A DNA stretch of 64,000 bases from NCBI RefSeq assembly GCF_020283565.1, contig NC_060065.1, positions 22,928,409 through 22,992,408 of the forward strand, written 5' to 3'. The notes under the pieces were generated by a model. That model was not told the DNA's origin. It saw nothing but the letters and a program-made list of their open reading frames with translations, and did no database searches. Source of the stretch: Trifolium pratense (lineage: Eukaryota > Streptophyta > Magnoliopsida > Fabales > Fabaceae). Each line of letters opens with the position of its first letter. Within the stretch, counting starts at the first letter, position 1. The translations under genes and the position numbers were made by a program. Shown piece by piece: positions 1-10,806 of this stretch.

Positions 1-213
1 AAAATTCAGCATAGCTTTTTGTCCCCTCTTCTTTTTGGAATATGTTCTAATTACATTTCTATTTTAGATCTGTTTATCTAATATACATCCATATATTTTT
101 TAGGTTCTAAACAATCTTAGCAAGTTAGCATTCAAACAACTTTAGTCATTGTTTTTATACTTGTTGGATATTTGAATCAGCCTAATTTTGCTAAAACAAA
201 TATTCTAACAAGA

Positions 214-1103
214 TGTTGGAAAACATGTTACAACATCCTATTTGCTAAGGAAATCTCGCGCATTTAATATGAGCATCTGCTATATATGAAAATCCACTTA
301 TGAACGCGCTTATTGAAGATTTGATTTGATCAGGTGTTTTTGAGATAAGTCAGACTTAATAGAACAACTGTATGACTATACTTATCTCCTTAAGTCATTC
401 AAATACTTTTGGAAAGTTTTGATCTACCTTTGATGATGATTGAAAATGGATCAGATCACCTTTATGGCTCTGAAGGAGCGTCCTACTCTCCTGAAGCAAG
501 TGGAGCGTGCTAGCTCACTATTTATATGAAGACCAAGACCAAGACTAATGATCTCATTGAAAATATTAGAAATATACATTTGAGTCTTTATTGAGTAATA
601 GTGTATGTATTTTGTAATTGTGATTCTTACTTGTGGATTCTATAACACGAGTCAAGAACTGAGTTTGTTGTGTTTGATTTGTAAGGTTACTCCTAAGCTT
701 TGAAGTACGGAGTTAACTGTGTGTGATTCACTTGAAGCTTTTAAGCAAGAGTGAAATATTGTCTAGGTGATTGTCACCACATTATTTCCAACATTGTATG
801 AACAACACAGGTTGTGTTGGTTGAGTGAAAGTGAGATAGGATCTCATGTCTAGGAGTTCCTAGGCAGAAGTTGCATGAGTAGTGTCGAGGTTATAAGACG
901 TAGACCAAGGGTTTGCTGGAGGTCTTAGTGTAAGACGTAAATCCGAGGGTTTGCTGGAGGTCTTAGTGACTAGAGCTATTAGTGGATTTCCTTCCTGGAT
1001 TGGTATCCCCCAGAGTAGGCAGTTGGCTGATCTGGGTTAACAATTATCTGTGCAATTTATTTATTTTTTGTCAGTTTTACATGTTACGTCAGATGTGCCA
1101 ACA
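214..1103. mobile_element. Probable solo LTR of a Copia-type retrotransposon
   Basis: The segment starts TGTTGG and ends CCAACA, the inverted ends expected of an LTR. It contains a directly repeated motif of about 38 bp near 893-970 (a core reading gggtttgctggaggtctt). The overall look resembles long LTRs of legume Copia/SIRE-type elements, which is recollection rather than a search result. No matching 5-bp target duplication is visible at the ends and no coding region is attached, so a solo or truncated LTR fits best. The first 213 bases hold nothing recognisable. Confidence 0.45.
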
Positions 1104-1324
1104 ATCAATACAACATCATTCATAAAGCAGTTGTTGGGACATAAATCAACCAAATTAACCCTTTATTTATACTATACAATTAGGTTTTTAGTCATTAATT
1201 ATATAAATCAACCAAATTAATTTCTTATCAAAACTTACCTTAATTAATACAGTAAAAAGCAGCAATCAGATCAATTTATGAATTGATGAAGAAGAAACGA
1301 ATCATAAACAAATCAAATATTTTA

Positions 1325-1430
1325 TTTTTAAAGCCACTAGGTTTAGTCTAGTGGTGAGAAATTTGGATAATACGCTATAGGTCCATGGGTTCGATCTCCA
1401 GCTCATTGTAAACAAAAAAATATATATTTT
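1325..1430 (+). repeat. SINE-like tRNA-derived fragment
   Basis: A pol III A-box-like string (tagtctagtggtgag) is followed about 45 bases later by a B-box-like string (gggttcgatctcc), then an A/T-rich stretch. This spacing is typical of tRNA-derived SINEs. No flanking target duplication was found, so this is a tentative call. Confidence 0.4.
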
Positions 1431-1752
1431 ATTTTTATTATTTATTTTTGTTTTTATTTTAATATTATTTTATTATATAATACTTTTTTTTAGTCAAAAG
1501 TGAATAAATAAATGATTAAATATGTCGACCCCATTATTCTTATGTTATTATTTTTTATACTATACATAATTGAAAAAAAATAAAAATTGCCCCGATAAAA
1601 TTAGGTGTCAACACCCAATTACAAACAAAATTTCAGCGGAAGCACCAAACTTAACAACTATTCTCTCCGTACCACAATATAAGTTGTTTTGACATTTTTA
1701 ATCATATTAAGAAATGTAATTAATGTTGTATGGAAAAGAGAAATCATGAATT

Positions 1753-1906
1753 TTTATTTTTTTGATAAGCAATGTTAGTTGTTAGTATTACAATGTTATG
1801 TTAATTTTTTTCTACTTTGCTAGGACTTTAACCCTGAACCTCCTGCTCCTTAACCCTAATTAGCTCAACTAGCTTAACCAGCTGAGCTACCCATCCCACC
1901 CCAAAG
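1753..1906 (-). mobile_element. tRNA-derived SINE, family 1, copy A
   Basis: On the minus strand the element opens with a tRNA-like head (gggtagctcagctggttaag), carries a B-box-like region near 1835-1850, and ends in an A-rich tail at 1753-1765. Near-identical 12-bp direct repeats flank it: aaatcatgaatt at 1741-1752 and aaattatgaatt at 1907-1918, a normal SINE target duplication. A second copy lies at 39605-39749. Confidence 0.75.
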
Positions 1907-1918
1907 AAATTATGAATT

Positions 1919-4560
1919 GATTTACAGAATTGTTTTCATTTGTAGTATGAAAAACATAAATTGAAGAATTCAAATAGTGGAAACATTTGCCTCGATGCAA
2001 TACAAATTCAAAATCTCGCTAAGAACAAAAAAAAAATTTGTGAACAAACTCACAGTATCCATGTTAATAGCATAAAACGATAAATTGTATAATTCTATAA
2101 ATTTAAATATGACTATATTGAAGTGTCATCAACGCTACAATATTCTAGACACTTCACAACTTACTTATATGTTAAAGGCTAGATTGCATTTTTGGCCTCA
2201 TAACTTTCACAAACTTGCAATTTTAGCCCCATAACTATAAAAATAGTATAGTAGTTTTAGCTCTCTAACTTTAACCCCTTTTGCAAAATCTGAATTTTGA
2301 CCAAATCAACGCTTAGGTGGCAACTCACTCAGCTGAATAAGATGTCATTTGTGTAATTTTTAAAATTAAAAAAAGCCACATAATTATAATAAAATACTTA
2401 GAAAAGGGGATATGACAAAATCTACAACACGCTTACGAGGTCCTATCCATTCTCCAATCCAAAGGAACACGCTTGGTATGGCTCCCATCATTCTTGAATC
2501 CTCTTCTCCAATCTAAATTCCTACTCTAATTACGTTGTCTCTGACCCCGTCTTTTTTTATTCGCAAACACTGATTCCCAGTTATTCTGATTCCGGTAAGG
2601 GTTTTTATATGGTTTATTCCGATGTATTGAATAATTATTTTAATGACGACAACGATATGAAGATGAAGGTGATGAAATTGATATTCCTGAAGCAATGCTA
2701 TATATGGGCACAAGAGCAGAAAACATGGTGTTCAACACAAGGTCACAACTTCTTCTGCAACTCCAATTTAAATCATGTGTTTCAACCTGAGGTAATTGAG
2801 AGCGATGGGGTTGTTGCTATTGAAAGAGCCAAGAATGAGAATTGTGGCAAAAGTGAGGATCAATTTTATGTGTCTGACAATGGCAAATATGGTGGCAAAG
2901 TGGGGATAAATAAATCAGAAATGTTATGTATACACAAATCCATAACAAAAATACAACATTAATACTATACAATTGCTTTGTACCTCTATTTCTATTTTAT
3001 TTTTATTTTTTATACCAAACTGGCACACATGTGACTTATTTTTCTTCTTTCTCCATTTTTTCTTTTAACTTTTTTTCCCTTTCTCTTTCTTCACCAAACA
3101 ACAACACACGCAGGTGAGAGGCTGAGAGCACAACCTTCTCTTCACTTGCCGTCGACTTCTCTCTCTCACCACCTGTGTTTAGCTGCCTCGCCGCCTTCTC
3201 TTCTTATTTTAAAAGGTGAGTTAGTTAATTTCATCTTCAATTTCATATTCTTCTTATTTACAATAACCTTCAATTTCCCGTTTCCTTTCAATTTTTTCAA
3301 TTTCTCAAATTAAATTTTCAGTTTAGGGCAATTGTACTTACTGATTTCCAGATTATATCGGTTAAACATACTTCAATAATTATTGGTTGTCCTCACTGAT
3401 TATTTTTATGTTTACATTTGATGTTTGGTTTAAACATGTGTTGGTAGATTTGTTAATCGTTAGTTAGTGTCAATGCTTATAATGACTATGAGGGGAAATT
3501 TTCGCTTTCTAATCAAGCTGACAATATCTTTAATTCTTTAAATCACGATGGTTAGTAATTTCCTACAATTATTGAGGCCTCAATTTTCTGTTTAGTTTCT
3601 CTATAACTTGTTATGGTATATAATTCTAAGCATTACGTGAATGTTGTTTGTGTCCTGCTTTTGCATCTTTAACAAGGAAAATTTTTGTCTGGTTTCTTTG
3701 AAGATTGGTGTTGTGACATATCCACTTTGTTCTTCATTTTTAATGAAATTGAGGTGATACCAAAATAAGAGCCACCAAGTAATGTTTTATTTATGTATGG
3801 AATGACATAATAGAGTAACTAATTTACTTGTTTTGATATAATTTTTGAAGACCGGTGAAAATGCTCATAATTTCAAGCTTTTTTTTTCACCAAAGAAATG
3901 CGATTTATATTTACTCAACTATTTATTTTAGTATTCTAACTATCTACGAGCATTCATCATCATTCTCACTATCTATGATCTATGTTTGGAGTGATTTTTA
4001 AAACCATGTATATTGTTTTCATTGGTTTTTGACGTGGTTAGAGTTGCTAATATATTCACTAGTTTCTAATGGTTCAGTTCACAGTCCGGATTGATATAGC
4101 CCTAATCCACCCTAAAATCTACCATCGAACCTCACCAACGATGTTCTCCCTCCACCATAAAACAATCGTCGCGACCGCTCTTCTTTGTTGATCAATTTCT
4201 ATTTGTCGCTCTTCTCCGCTATTCTCTCTTTTCGGCAGAGAGTGTAATTGTTCGGGCTAACATTATTTGGGAAATGGATGGATAATGACATTTACCAAAG
4301 GAAATCATGCTTATTTGATAAGTGAATGATAGTCTATATATTTGGCATTCTAGTTGATGAGGCATTAAAATGCATACTATGAATTATCATGGGGCGTTGT
4401 AGAAGTATCAGCTTGGTTGCATTTCTTTGAAGTGTTGGTGCTACCATTGGAAGCCTTCTCTTTGTAAGAGGTGTGCATAGTCCTACATGTTTGTATATGG
4501 GACACACTTATGATTATTTTCAGATGATCATAATTCGGTCTATAATGCAAGAAGATGAAC
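1919..4560. other. Gene-poor stretch; no supported gene
   Basis: Short open frames near 2609-2962 and 2926-3117 match no family I recognise and lack gene context. The text near 2180-2400 (a 'ttttagcccc ... aactttaacccc' style) is a dispersed-repeat type common in legume intergenic DNA. A C/T-rich patch at 3120-3220 ending near a GT could be an untranslated exon of an unseen or dead gene, but no downstream coding exon was found. Confidence 0.4.
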
Positions 4561-4569
4561 ACATCGCAC

Positions 4570-4925
4570 AAAATAACACTATGATCAACGCTTAATAATC
4601 AAGTAAAAGTGTTGTCTAATGTTACCTTTAGACAGCGCCTTTTGTCGTAAGCGCTATTATATGCCACCAATAGACAACGCTTTCTAATTATAAGTGATGT
4701 CTTATGTTACATTTAGACATCGCCTTTTGTTGTAAGAACTATTATACGCCACCAATAGACAACACTTTCTACTCATAAGCGCTATCTTATGATGCATTTA
4801 GACGGCGCTTTCTACTTATAAGGGTTGTCTTATATTACATTTAGACTATGCTTAAACAACATAAGTGCTGATATAGGATAGTATTATAAAGCGCTTTCTG
4901 CAACAAGCGTTGTTATTTGCTACAT
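4570..4925. repeat. Tandem/subterminal repeat patch of a probable DNA transposon
   Basis: Four or more degenerate copies of a module alternating tttagacagcgcctttt-type and agcgctattatatgccacca-type strings occur about 65-130 bp apart. Short, degenerate repeats rich in AGCGC are typical of subterminal regions of plant CACTA-type elements. No terminal CACTA inverted repeat was seen at either side, so the class is an inference. Confidence 0.45.
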
Positions 4926-5585
4926 TTTAAAATAAACAAAAAATCATTACAAAACATGCCTTCATAAGCCATTTTTTTCACATTTTTATTTTTTCTTTTA
5001 AATTAAGAAATTGCAGATAGCTTATAAATCAAATATCCATAGAATTTTATTATGATTTTATAATATTCGAAAACATAGAAACTACATGATCAAATACTTA
5101 AAAATTACATATCTACATATACAATAGTATTACACAATGCTCTTGTTGCTCTAAAAACAAAATTTGCAACTCAAATATTCAAAAGCATAGACCAGGGTTC
5201 AGAATAATGGACCGCTCTACCAACAAGTAGCTGCAGCTCTCGGCAATACCAAGCTCTAGTAGTATATCTTCAAAATACAGCTCTCAACAAAACAAACTCT
5301 TTATATTCCAGCAACCACAAGTTCTGAAACCATAACACTATAAACAGTCTACAAAACTGAATTGGTCTCTATATTCATCTTGGTTACTTGCAAACGGTGC
5401 CAACTTTACAAACATCATTTCAAATAACCAATCATCAATTACTACAAAGAAAATAGAAAAAAATTGTTTTGAAAAATAAATAGGATTAGAAAAATAAAGC
5501 ACGAGCTAGAAACATATATGAGTATAGCTAAGAAAAAATAGGGTGGTTTTAAGCAATATATACATGGAGAGCAATATCATGTAGG

Positions 5586-6425
5586 CAGTGACGGAGCCAG
5601 AAATTTTGGATACTGGGGGCATCATATATATAAATTTCTAGCATTTTACATAGAATATACATAGAAATTTGTTGACATACACATATACATCCACTTATTT
5701 TTTAGAATGAATATATTTTTTTAGAGTATAAATATACATCTTAATTGTTCTCTACGATTGTCATATTCTTTGCCATAACCCAGGATCATTAGGAAGCTTT
5801 TCTAAATCGAATTGCAAGAATTTTTTTTCAGAGATGTACGCAATTTTATATTTTTATATTCATCAAATGTATAATGATTAGTAGTTGATGATTGCTCTGG
5901 ACTTGACTATATTTTGAATATAATTTCTATTGCTTATTGGTAGAAATAAAATAAAAATACCACATTTAATATGCAATAATACCAAAGAAATTGAGAGAAA
6001 ATAAAATTTAGGAAAGGCTAATACAGTACACAAAACTAAAAAAAACCAACAACAACAACCGTAAAACCATGTTGAAAAATCTACAGCAGCACCAACAACA
6101 AGAAGAGAGAAGAATAAAGGTAGAAGATTAGAAAATAATGAAAATTGGGTTGGTTGATTTGTTTCTTTCTTCTGTTCAGATGATGAATGAAAAAGAGGGA
6201 GTGGGGCGTGTTTGTTTTTAGTGAGAAAGAAAGAGTGAGTGAGTGTGGTTTGTGGTGAGTGTAGTCAAAGTAAATGAAACTTTTGAACTAATACCAAGTT
6301 TCTATTGGATGAGAGAGAGATGTGGGCCTAATCAAATGTTAACATATGCTATGTATAGTAAAAAAAATTCTCCAAACTTTGTGCAGGCATGAGCCCCCAC
6401 ATGCTTGTATGTGGCTCCGTCCCTG
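5586..6425. mobile_element. Non-autonomous hAT-type element (840 bp)
   Basis: Imperfect terminal inverted repeats begin CAGTGACGGAGCCA on the left; the complement of the right end reads CAGGGACGGAGCCA. Both ends abut a perfect 8-bp direct repeat, CATGTAGG, at 5578-5585 and 6426-6433. An 8-bp duplication with CAG-type ends is diagnostic of hAT transposons. No transposase frame is present, so it depends on a partner. Confidence 0.85.
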
Positions 6426-6433
6426 CATGTAGG

Positions 6434-7066
6434 TAAGTATGCTGATAAAAAAACACAAAAAATAGACAATTGTTATATTGTTAAGTAAATACACTCTGCC
6501 ACACGTCAATTAAACCCATATGCTCTTCCCACCTACTAATATGTACTTTAGTCTATGCGTGAAGAGTACTACATCCCACATCGTACAAGTTTCTCTGGAT
6601 CTATATAATTCTCTACTTTTAGTATGCACATTAGTTCAATATTTATGATATACATGTTTTGCTAGCTACTCTTTCTGAAGATAAATTTTTATCATGCAAC
6701 ATTTTGATAGTTTAATTAGCATAGTATCCATGACATTGAGTGAACATAAAGTTTTCAGAGAGTTATTTACACTTCTTTACACCATTAGTTTGAATCGTGG
6801 TACCATTCAAGTTCCGAACGGCTTCTCATAAATTGGATCCCTGAAAGTAAAATGAAAATTATTAGTGACTGTTAATTGTATTAATGTAGCTAAATTAATT
6901 ATGTACAAGGTCTCAACAATAATAATAACAATAAAGCTCATGAGTCAAGAGTGAGGCATTTAACCTGAGTAATAATTGCAACGATGGTGATGATAACCCA
7001 ATAGACATAACATGAGAATTGTTCAAAAGTTGGTGCAAGAGCTGGAACTTCTTTGATTTCATGACG
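6434..7066 (-). other. Flank of the LTR element; possible remnant of an interrupted minus-strand gene
   Basis: On the minus strand a frame entering from the retrotransposon side (about 7066 to 6966) is hydrophobic (CYVYWVIITIVAIITQ). It ends at a plausible donor, and a plausible acceptor follows near 6842. The sequence across the insertion (10807-10930) also has a frame ending in ...SFSCYHNIYNFEDQ. I do not recognise the family. This may be a broken gene or chance. Confidence 0.2.
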
Positions 7067-7071
7067 TGAGT
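7067..7071. repeat. Target-site duplication (left) of the gag-protease LTR element
   Basis: TGAGT directly precedes the left LTR and is repeated at 10802-10806 directly after the right LTR, marking one insertion event. Confidence 0.85.
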
Positions 7072-7766
7072 TGATGGACACCATTTGATGAAAATTAGGA
7101 TAGAATTTGACACAAACACTTTTAGGAACTAAATTGAAACAAAGTAAAGGAAAATAGAAGAAATGGAATAAGTAGAAGGGGCGCCACACTCTTTCTAATC
7201 CAAGAGAGAATGATAAGCCTATGGATGAAGATCACCACAAGAAAAGGATTCCTTGATAAGATCAATTTTGGTCCAATCCAGAACCTAAGAGCAAATGCTC
7301 TCAATTACACAATGTGTAAAACTTAACAAAATTCATTGATTTGGCAAGAGTTACATGCCTCCTTTATATAGGAAAGGCTTATGATGATGTAATAAGCAAA
7401 AAAATAACTCCTAAGAAAGCAAAAGGATTTCAACCACTAACTATCATGATAGTGGGGCTGATTTATTACAAGGAAAGTGCAAAATAAAGAAGAGATAGTG
7501 GTGCTCTTTTATTTCTTGGTGCACCACTTTCATATGCTTAGTGGAGGAGCTCTTTATTTTCCACTATCCATGCTTGGATGATAATCTTCAACTTTGGTTC
7601 TTTTTCTTCAATTTGGGCCAAGCCTTCATCAACTTGGGCCGGACCTTCTATGGATTTGATCATGAAGTGAACTAAGACATCATTGATTCTTCTTGCACAA
7701 GCCCTTTTCATAGGACCTCCTAAGCTTTGGATTGCATCACTTGTGTCTTGGATTATATCCTCATCA
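7072..7766 (-). repeat. 3' LTR of the gag-protease element
   Basis: 695 bp, bounded TG...CA. On the minus strand its first 229 bases are translated as the C-terminal 75 residues of the element's polyprotein. It differs from the partner LTR at 10107-10801 by three G/A differences, one G/T and the terminal base. Confidence 0.92.
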
Positions 7767-9865
7767 TTCCCTCCTTCTTGAAGAGAATTCGACCTCGAAT
7801 TGAACAATTCTTCACCCTTAAGTTTGGACTTCTTTTGTGATTTCAATAATTCCTTTTTCATTTGTACTCGAATCCAATTCCCGGGATCAAAAACAACCAC
7901 CATCCATACTTTGTTAGCCTTTTTTGCATAAATTTCAATTTTCTCTCCATTTTTCATTTTCACTTGCTCATGCAATTTTCTCACAAATTCAGCCACTTGT
8001 TTTTGTGATTCTTTAGTTTGTGGTTGATTGATTCGGTAAGTTGGCCGGGTTGACATGGATGGTCTTAGATTGAGGTCATTGTGATGCTCAATTCCTATTA
8101 TAGGTGGTAAATCACTTGGTACCTCCTTTGGAAACATGTCTTCAAATTCCTGCAAATGAGTTTCAACACAACTTGGAAACTTTTGTGGGTTAGGAGTGTT
8201 AGCTAGCAGCTCCACATTTTTGCAAAATAGCAAATATAGGTGCTGTTTTGAAACAATTGCATTTCCAATCTCTCCTTTTTTTGCAATCAAATTCTCTTTC
8301 ATTTCATCATTATTTCTTTTGTCACTCTTTTTCTTTTCTTTATCTTTTTCATTCTTTTCTTTTTCTTGCTCATTTTTTTCTCTCATTTTCCTTTGATCTT
8401 CTTTCACTTCATTAGGACTCAATGGTACAAGAACAATCTTTTGGCCATGATGCACAAAAGAGTATTTGTTGGAATACCCTTCATGACTAACCTTCTTGTC
8501 AAATTGCCAAGGTCTTCCTAACAACAAATGACTAGCCTCCATAGGTACTACATCACACAACACAACATCCTCATATTTCCCAATTGTAAAACAAACCTCA
8601 ACTTGTCTATTAACAACCATTTCAACACTTTCATTAAGCCATTGAAGTTTATATGGCTTAGGGTGAGGTTTTGTTTCTAAATTAAGTTTCGACACTAAAC
8701 GAGTACTAGCAACATTGGTACAACTCCCACCATCAATAATTAAAGAACATACCTTTTTTTGGACTAGGCATCTTGTGTGAAAAAGGTTTTCTCTTTGAGT
8801 GGTGTCTTCTTCTTTGACCAAGTTCCACAACATCCTCCTCACCATGAGTAACTCTCCACTAGGTATTTCTTCTTCTTCTTCATCATTCTCTTCAACATCC
8901 TTATTACCTTCCTCCTCTTCTTCATTTTCCTCCATAAGCATAGTTCTCTTTGTTGGACATTCAGATGCAATATGCCCTTTGCCTTGACACTTGAAACATG
9001 TAACCTTTTTTTTAGTTGAAACACTTTGAGAAGGTGCAATAACTTTACCTTTGTTTTCAACTATGGGCTCCGTAGATGATGAAGATGAAGCACTCTCCTT
9101 GTCTTTCAAATTTGGAGAATTGAAATTGGTGGAACTTCTCCTTGCTTGGCTCTTTCTTTTGAGTTGTTGTTCCACTTTGATAGATTGGTGTACCAATTCA
9201 TCCATTTCAACATAGTGATGAAGTTCCACTATGTCACTAATGTCACGATTTAGACCATGAAGAAACCTAGCCATGGTTGCTTCATTGTCCTCCTCCACAT
9301 TAGCTCTAATTTTGGCAACTTCCATCTCCTTGAAATATTCTTCAACACTTTTAGAACCTTGAGTGAGTCTTTGCAATTTGTTGTGTAAATCCCTATGATA
9401 ATAGGAAGGAACAAACCTTCTCCTCATGATTCTCTTCATCTCTTCCCAAGTATCAATTGGTCGTTCATCATACCTCCTTCTATCTTTGATCAATTTATCC
9501 CACCACACTAAAGCATACTCCTTGAACTCAATGGAAGCAACCTGCACTTTTTCAACATCAGAATAATTGTGACAATTAAAAATTTGCTCAATTTTAGCCT
9601 CCCATTCTAGATACGCCTCCGGATCACTCTTCCCAACAAAAGTTGGAACTTTAATTTTTATGCCCCTCAAAGGATCCCTCCCTTGTCTCCTCCTACGCCT
9701 TCTTTCCTCCTCATCACCACTACCATCATTAGACCTCCTTTCTAACTCATCAAATTTTTGTTGGAATTGTTCACCTTGTTCTCTTAACCTTCTCTCAAAA
9801 TGGTCACGCATGGCTCTCATTTGAATAGCCATAGCTGCTGTTCTAGGTGAAGGTGGACTAGACAT
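7538..9865 (-). CDS. Ty3/gypsy-type gag-protease polyprotein with fused integrase tail
   Basis: The 775-residue frame starts just inside the 5' LTR and stops inside the 3' LTR. Order of parts: an Arg/Glu-rich N-terminus; a retrotransposon gag domain (about 70-235); a zinc knuckle C-x2-C-x4-H-x4-C (290-303); an acidic linker (about 313-333); a retropepsin-like protease with active-site D378 in IDGGS; a highly charged Lys/Glu linker (about 490-530); and the short segment that normally leads into reverse transcriptase (about 566-622). The sequence then jumps within a few residues of 628 to the C-terminal part of integrase (KLHEQV..., YAKKANK). A second jump near residue 683 leads to the tail, which ends in a GPMKRACARR motif encoded by the LTR. 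Relatives carry complete reverse transcriptase, RNase H and integrase at the first jump, so both are internal deletions that kept the frame. The protein could still assemble particles and mature, but cannot copy or integrate DNA alone. Confidence 0.9.
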   Translation of the reverse strand: MSSPPSPRTAAMAIQMRAMRDHFERRLREQGEQFQQKFDELERRSNDGSGDEEERRRRRRQGRDPLRGIKIKVPTFVGKSDPEAYLEWEAKIEQIFNCHNYSDVEKVQVASIEFKEYALVWWDKLIKDRRRYDERPIDTWEEMKRIMRRRFVPSYYHRDLHNKLQRLTQGSKSVEEYFKEMEVAKIRANVEEDNEATMARFLHGLNRDISDIVELHHYVEMDELVHQSIKVEQQLKRKSQARRSSTNFNSPNLKDKESASSSSSTEPIVENKGKVIAPSQSVSTKKKVTCFKCQGKGHIASECPTKRTMLMEENEEEEEGNKDVEENDEEEEEIPSGELLMVRRMLWNLVKEEDTTQRENLFHTRCLVQKKVCSLIIDGGSCTNVASTRLVSKLNLETKPHPKPYKLQWLNESVEMVVNRQVEVCFTIGKYEDVVLCDVVPMEASHLLLGRPWQFDKKVSHEGYSNKYSFVHHGQKIVLVPLSPNEVKEDQRKMREKNEQEKEKNEKDKEKKKSDKRNNDEMKENLIAKKGEIGNAIVSKQHLYLLFCKNVELLANTPNPQKFPSCVETHLQEFEDMFPKEVPSDLPPIIGIEHHNDLNLRPSMSTRPTYRINQPQTKESQKQVAEFVRKLHEQVKMKNGEKIEIYAKKANKVWMVVVFDPGNWIRVQMKKELLKSQKKSKLKGEELFNSRSNSLQEGGNDEDIIQDTSDAIQSLGGPMKRACARRINDVLVHFMIKSIEGPAQVDEGLAQIEEKEPKLKIIIQAWIVENKELLH

Positions 9866-10089
9866 GGTTGTGAAATATTTATAACAACAGAAAAAAAAAC
9901 TCTAAATCAAAGGAGAAAATGAATAACAAAGGAGACAAAGAAAATTTTAGAGTGTGGCAAGAACACACAAAGAGTAGCAATTTCTTTTTTTTTTCTTTTT
10001 TTTATAATGATATTTGGAACACAAATAATAATGAAAAACAAGAATAAAGACACTTTACCACAATTTACCCCCCTTTTTTTTTTTTGGAA

Positions 10090-10104
10090 CTTGCTCTGAT
10101 ACCA
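10090..10104 (-). other. Primer-binding site (initiator-Met tRNA)
   Basis: Read on the minus strand, TGGTATCAGAGCAAG begins two bases inside the 5' LTR. TGGTATCAGAGC is the standard plant primer-binding site for initiator methionine tRNA. Confidence 0.9.
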
Positions 10105-10106
10105 CT

Positions 10107-10801
10107 TGATGGACACCATTTGATGAAAATTAGGATATAATTTGACACAAACACTTTTAGGAACTAAATTGAAACAAAGTAAAGGAAAATAGAAGAAATG
10201 AAATAAGTAGAAGGGGCGCCACACTCTTTCTAATCCAAGAGAGAATGATAAGCCTATGGATGAAGATCACCACAAGAAAAGGATTCCTTGATAAGATCAA
10301 TTTTGGTCCAATCCAGAACCTAAGAGCAAATGCTCTCAATTACACAATGTGTAAAACTTAACAAAATTCATTGATTTGGCAAGAGTTACATGCCTCCTTT
10401 ATATAGGAAAGACTTATGATGATGTAATAAGCAAAAAAATAACTCCTAAGAAAGCAAAAGGATTTCAACCACTAACTATCATGATAGTGGGGCTGATTTA
10501 TTACAAGGAAAGTGCAAAATAAAGAAGAGATAGTGGTGCTCTTTTATTTCTTGGTGCACCACTTTCATATGCTTAGTGGAGGAGCTCTTTATTTTCCACT
10601 ATCCATGCTTGGATGATAATCTTCAACTTTGGTTCTTTTTCTTCAATTTGGGCCAAGCCTTCATCAACTTGGGCCGGACCTTCTATGGATTTGATCATGA
10701 AGTGAACTAAGACATCATTGATTCTTCTTGCACAAACCCTTTTCATAGGACCTCCTAAGCTTTGGATTGCATCACTTGTGTCTTGGATTATATCCTCATC
10801 T
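10107..10801 (-). repeat. 5' LTR of the gag-protease element
   Basis: 695 bp, matching 7072-7766. Its outer terminal base has changed (AG... instead of TG... on the minus strand), which is why the end looks one base short. A TATA-like string (cctttatatagg) lies at about 10396-10407 and could serve as the element's promoter on the minus strand. Confidence 0.92.
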
Positions 10802-10806
10802 TGAGT

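Larger units (their letters stand above)
7072..10801 (-). mobile_element. Short LTR retrotransposon, gag-protease only (TR-GAG-like), complete
   Basis: Two 695-bp LTRs (7072-7766 and 10107-10801) flank a 2.3-kb interior. They differ at only five positions by eye (about 0.7%), so the insertion is recent. On the minus strand the primer-binding site lies just inside the 5' LTR: TGGTATCAGAGC, complementary to initiator-Met tRNA, at about 10093-10104. A purine-rich tract (aaggagggaa, about 7767-7777) precedes the 3' LTR. The 5-bp duplication TGAGT flanks both ends. The interior encodes one long frame with gag and protease but lacks reverse transcriptase, RNase H and most of integrase. Elements under 4 kb that keep gag are known as TR-GAGs and need enzymes from a relative. 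The protease style (IDGGSCTNVAS) and the coding overlap with the 3' LTR point to the Ty3/gypsy group, perhaps CRM-related. Confidence 0.93.

Noticed and set aside
2609..2962. 117-codon plus-strand frame as a gene
   Set aside because: No domain, promoter or splice context recognised; it lies in repeat-like intergenic DNA.
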